From Campylobacter magnus (GTDB taxonomy: Bacteria > Campylobacterota > Campylobacteria > Campylobacterales > Campylobacteraceae): a stretch of DNA of 64,000 bases. This document shows positions 62,786 to 64,000 of the stretch, in pieces (position 1 is the stretch's first letter; every line of letters starts with the position of its first letter). Under the pieces are notes generated by a model. The model was not told where the DNA came from. It was given only the letters and a program-made list of their open reading frames with translations, and searched no databases. The stretch spans positions 48,716-112,715 of the forward strand of contig NZ_JAQSLK010000006.1 in the NCBI RefSeq assembly GCF_028649595.1, in the 5' to 3' direction. A program made the position numbers and the translations under genes.

Positions 62786-63178
62786 CAAAATCATACTTGC
62801 AGCTTGTTCTACCATTGCTTTTAAATCATCAAAATAAATCGGCTTTTGTAAAAAACCAAAGGCGCCGATTTCTATGGCCTTCTCTTTTAGACTCTCATCA
62901 GCTGACATGAGTATCACAGGGATGCCCAGCAAATCACTCTTTTCAAGGTTTTTGATCAAATCAAAACCATTTATTTTTGGCATATTTATCTCAGCAATTA
63001 TCATTGAAAAACTATTGCTTAGACGCAAGAGATTTAAAGCCCCCAGCGGGTTTTTTTGTACAAGCACATGCCCTACATCGCTTATGTGTTGAAGCAGGGC
63101 TTTTTCCACCTCAGCAGAGCTTGCATTAGGCTCGATTAGCATGATTTTCAAATCACTTTTTAAGATATTATTTGACAT
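62783..63178 (-). CDS. Receiver-domain protein with altered phosphorylation site
   Basis: A stand-alone CheY-like receiver of 131 residues from ATG 63178 (a frame to 63220 would add 14 unlikely residues). IMLIEPN has Glu16-Pro17 in place of the usual acidic pair, and AEINMPKINGFDL has Glu63 where CheY has the phospho-acceptor Asp57. Ser92 in LMSADES and Lys112 in LQKP are kept. Asp to Glu often mimics phosphorylation, so it may be locked active or regulated otherwise. No output domain. The TAG stop derives from a repeat. Confidence 0.83.
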   Translation of the reverse strand: MSNNILKSDLKIMLIEPNASSAEVEKALLQHISDVGHVLVQKNPLGALNLLRLSNSFSMIIAEINMPKINGFDLIKNLEKSDLLGIPVILMSADESLKEKAIEIGAFGFLQKPIYFDDLKAMVEQAASMIL

Positions 63179-63236
63179 CTTTTGCTCTTGTGTGAATTTT
63201 TTGCCAAAAGTATAGCACAAATTGCGAAGTTTTTTG

Positions 63237-63242
63237 TATAAT
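63237..63242 (+). promoter_or_regulatory. -10 box of a probable leaderless pcm transcript
   Basis: TATAAT is followed by TGCGCTT and then the pcm ATG, seven bases later. It is the same arrangement as at ksgA. Confidence 0.6.
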
Positions 63243-63249
63243 TGCGCTT

Positions 63250-63879
63250 ATGGATCACATAGAAAGTATAAAATGCCTGCGCCTAGCAGAGCAAATAGCA
63301 GGCATAATCGACATCTCAAAATCAGTATTTGACGCTATTGCTGCTACTCCGCGCTCGGCTTTTGTGCCGAGCATCAAGGATGCTTTTAGCCTAGATCCGC
63401 AGTCCATAGGCGGTGCGCAGTGGATATCATCGCCCTTGACAGTTGCTAAAATGACAGAAGCACTGAGAGCTGACGGCTGCGATAATGTCCTAGAAATCGG
63501 CTGCGGCAGCGGCTATCAAGCAGCCGTACTCTCAAAAATCGCTCACAGAGTTTTTAGCATAGAGCGCATTGAAAGCCTTGCAAGTAGCGCAAAAGCACGC
63601 TTAAAGCAGCTTGGGTTTAATAATGTTTTTGTGCGCTTTGATGATGGTAGCATAGGCTGGAAGAGCTCTGCACCTTTTGATCGCATCATACTTAGCTGCG
63701 CTACTGCTAGCGTGCCACAGGCTCTTTTTGATCAGCTAAAAGATGGTGGCGTGCTAGTAGCACCTGTGGCAAACGGCAGCACCCAGCAAATCACTCGCTA
63801 TATCAAAACAGCCGCTGGTATAGAAAAAGAAGTGCTTGATAACTGCGATTTTGTGCCGCTGCTTAGCGGTAGAGCCTAA
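63250..63879 (+). CDS. pcm: Protein-L-isoaspartate O-methyltransferase
   Basis: SAM-dependent repair enzyme for isoaspartyl residues in aged proteins. It has GGAQWISSPLTVAKMTEAL, where the family usually reads G-Q-T-I-S, the SAM motif VLEIGCGSGYQAAVLS (about residue 80), SIERIESLASSAKARL and the FDRIILSCATASVPQALFDQLKDGGVLVAPV stretch. It has 209 residues, full length. No ribosome site is seen; the ATG lies seven bases after TATAAT, so leaderless translation is likely. Confidence 0.94.
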   Translation: MDHIESIKCLRLAEQIAGIIDISKSVFDAIAATPRSAFVPSIKDAFSLDPQSIGGAQWISSPLTVAKMTEALRADGCDNVLEIGCGSGYQAAVLSKIAHRVFSIERIESLASSAKARLKQLGFNNVFVRFDDGSIGWKSSAPFDRIILSCATASVPQALFDQLKDGGVLVAPVANGSTQQITRYIKTAAGIEKEVLDNCDFVPLLSGRA

Positions 63880-63888
63880 GCGGCTTTT
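63855..63888 (+). terminator. Intrinsic terminator overlapping the end of pcm
   Basis: GCTTAG (63861-63866) pairs with CTAAGC (63876-63881), extended by GCC/GGC across a 3-base bulge, followed by TTTTAAGATTTT. The pcm stop codon lies inside the right arm. Confidence 0.6.
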
Positions 63889-63896
63889 AAGATTTT

Positions 63897-64000
63897 ATTC
63901 TAGGGAATTCTAGATTTTATTCTAGGGAATTCTAGATTTTATTCTAGGGAATTCTAGATTTTATTCTAGGGAATTCTAGATTTTATTCTAGGGAATTCTA
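63897..64000. repeat. Palindromic repeat array, 22-bp tandem unit
   Basis: Four perfect 22-bp units (starting at 63897, 63919, 63941 and 63963, reading ATTCTAGGGAATTCTAGATT plus TT) and a fifth cut by the window edge. Identity between units suggests recent tandem expansion. Confidence 0.93.

Overview
The window reads as a chromosomal segment of a Campylobacter-like epsilonproteobacterium. From memory, the gene order matches several C. jejuni blocks: flgD-flgE; fliY-fliM-fliA-(Cj0062c-like)-flhG-flhF-folK-aroQ-(Cj0067-like); ksgA-rnj; lysA-HAD-pheA-hisC-fliF-fliG-fliH-dxs; ttcA-pfs-fabD-slyD; and cstA-ybdD. Blocks that are far apart in C. jejuni sit side by side here. The junctions between blocks are usually filled with one palindromic repeat family. 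No rRNA, tRNA, CRISPR array, insertion sequence or prophage was seen.

Layout. 1-3.4 kb: dimeric dUTPase, a Na/Pi-type transporter, a tiny DUF2892 membrane protein and a gamma-carbonic-anhydrase-like protein. 3.4-8.9 kb: thrS-infC and the ADP-heptose genes hldE, hldD and gmhB. 9-17 kb: two tandem cytochromes c553, a CmeABC-type RND efflux operon, YceI and a DsbC/G-like protein. 17-20 kb: flgD-flgE from a sigma-54 promoter, then asparaginase. 21-30 kb: flagellar switch, sigma-28 and FlhF/FlhG genes, folK, pepP, aroQ and a probable aminofutalosine deaminase. 30-35 kb: an MBOAT acyltransferase followed by three tandem SGNH-like paralogues, a probable surface O-acetylation cassette. 35-49 kb: ksgA, rnj, lysA, pheA, hisC, fliFGH, dxs and bioD. 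49-54 kb: cstA-ybdD, then an accessory patch with a decayed lipase-like gene and two unknown membrane proteins. 54-64 kb: fabI, bcp, ogt, ttcA, mtnN, fabD, a brnTA remnant, slyD, uvrA, an atypical receiver protein and pcm.

The most striking feature is an 18-bp perfect palindrome, AGGAATTCTAGAATTCCT, with half-sites and variants. About thirty full copies and many half copies fill most intergenic gaps. They form head-to-head hairpins flanked by A and T tracts, which suggests bidirectional terminators, and higher-order tandem arrays with 21, 22, 33, about 49 and 52 bp units. Copies also lie inside open reading frames, where they are translated as NSRIP (three times in BioD, once in Dxs, once in a signal peptide) or ILEFL (start of CmeC). 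Four genes end on the repeat's own amber codon. Each full palindrome carries two GAATTC sites, which match the RAATTY motif methylated by CtsM and linked to DNA uptake in C. jejuni. A DNA-uptake or self-spreading role is therefore a serious but unproven hypothesis.

Smaller observations include three probable leaderless mRNAs (gmhB, ksgA, pcm), a receiver domain with Glu at the phospho-acceptor site, a TtcA lacking one usual iron-sulphur cysteine, an internally deleted BrnT toxin beside an intact BrnA, and an inverted repeat at the cmeABC promoter.
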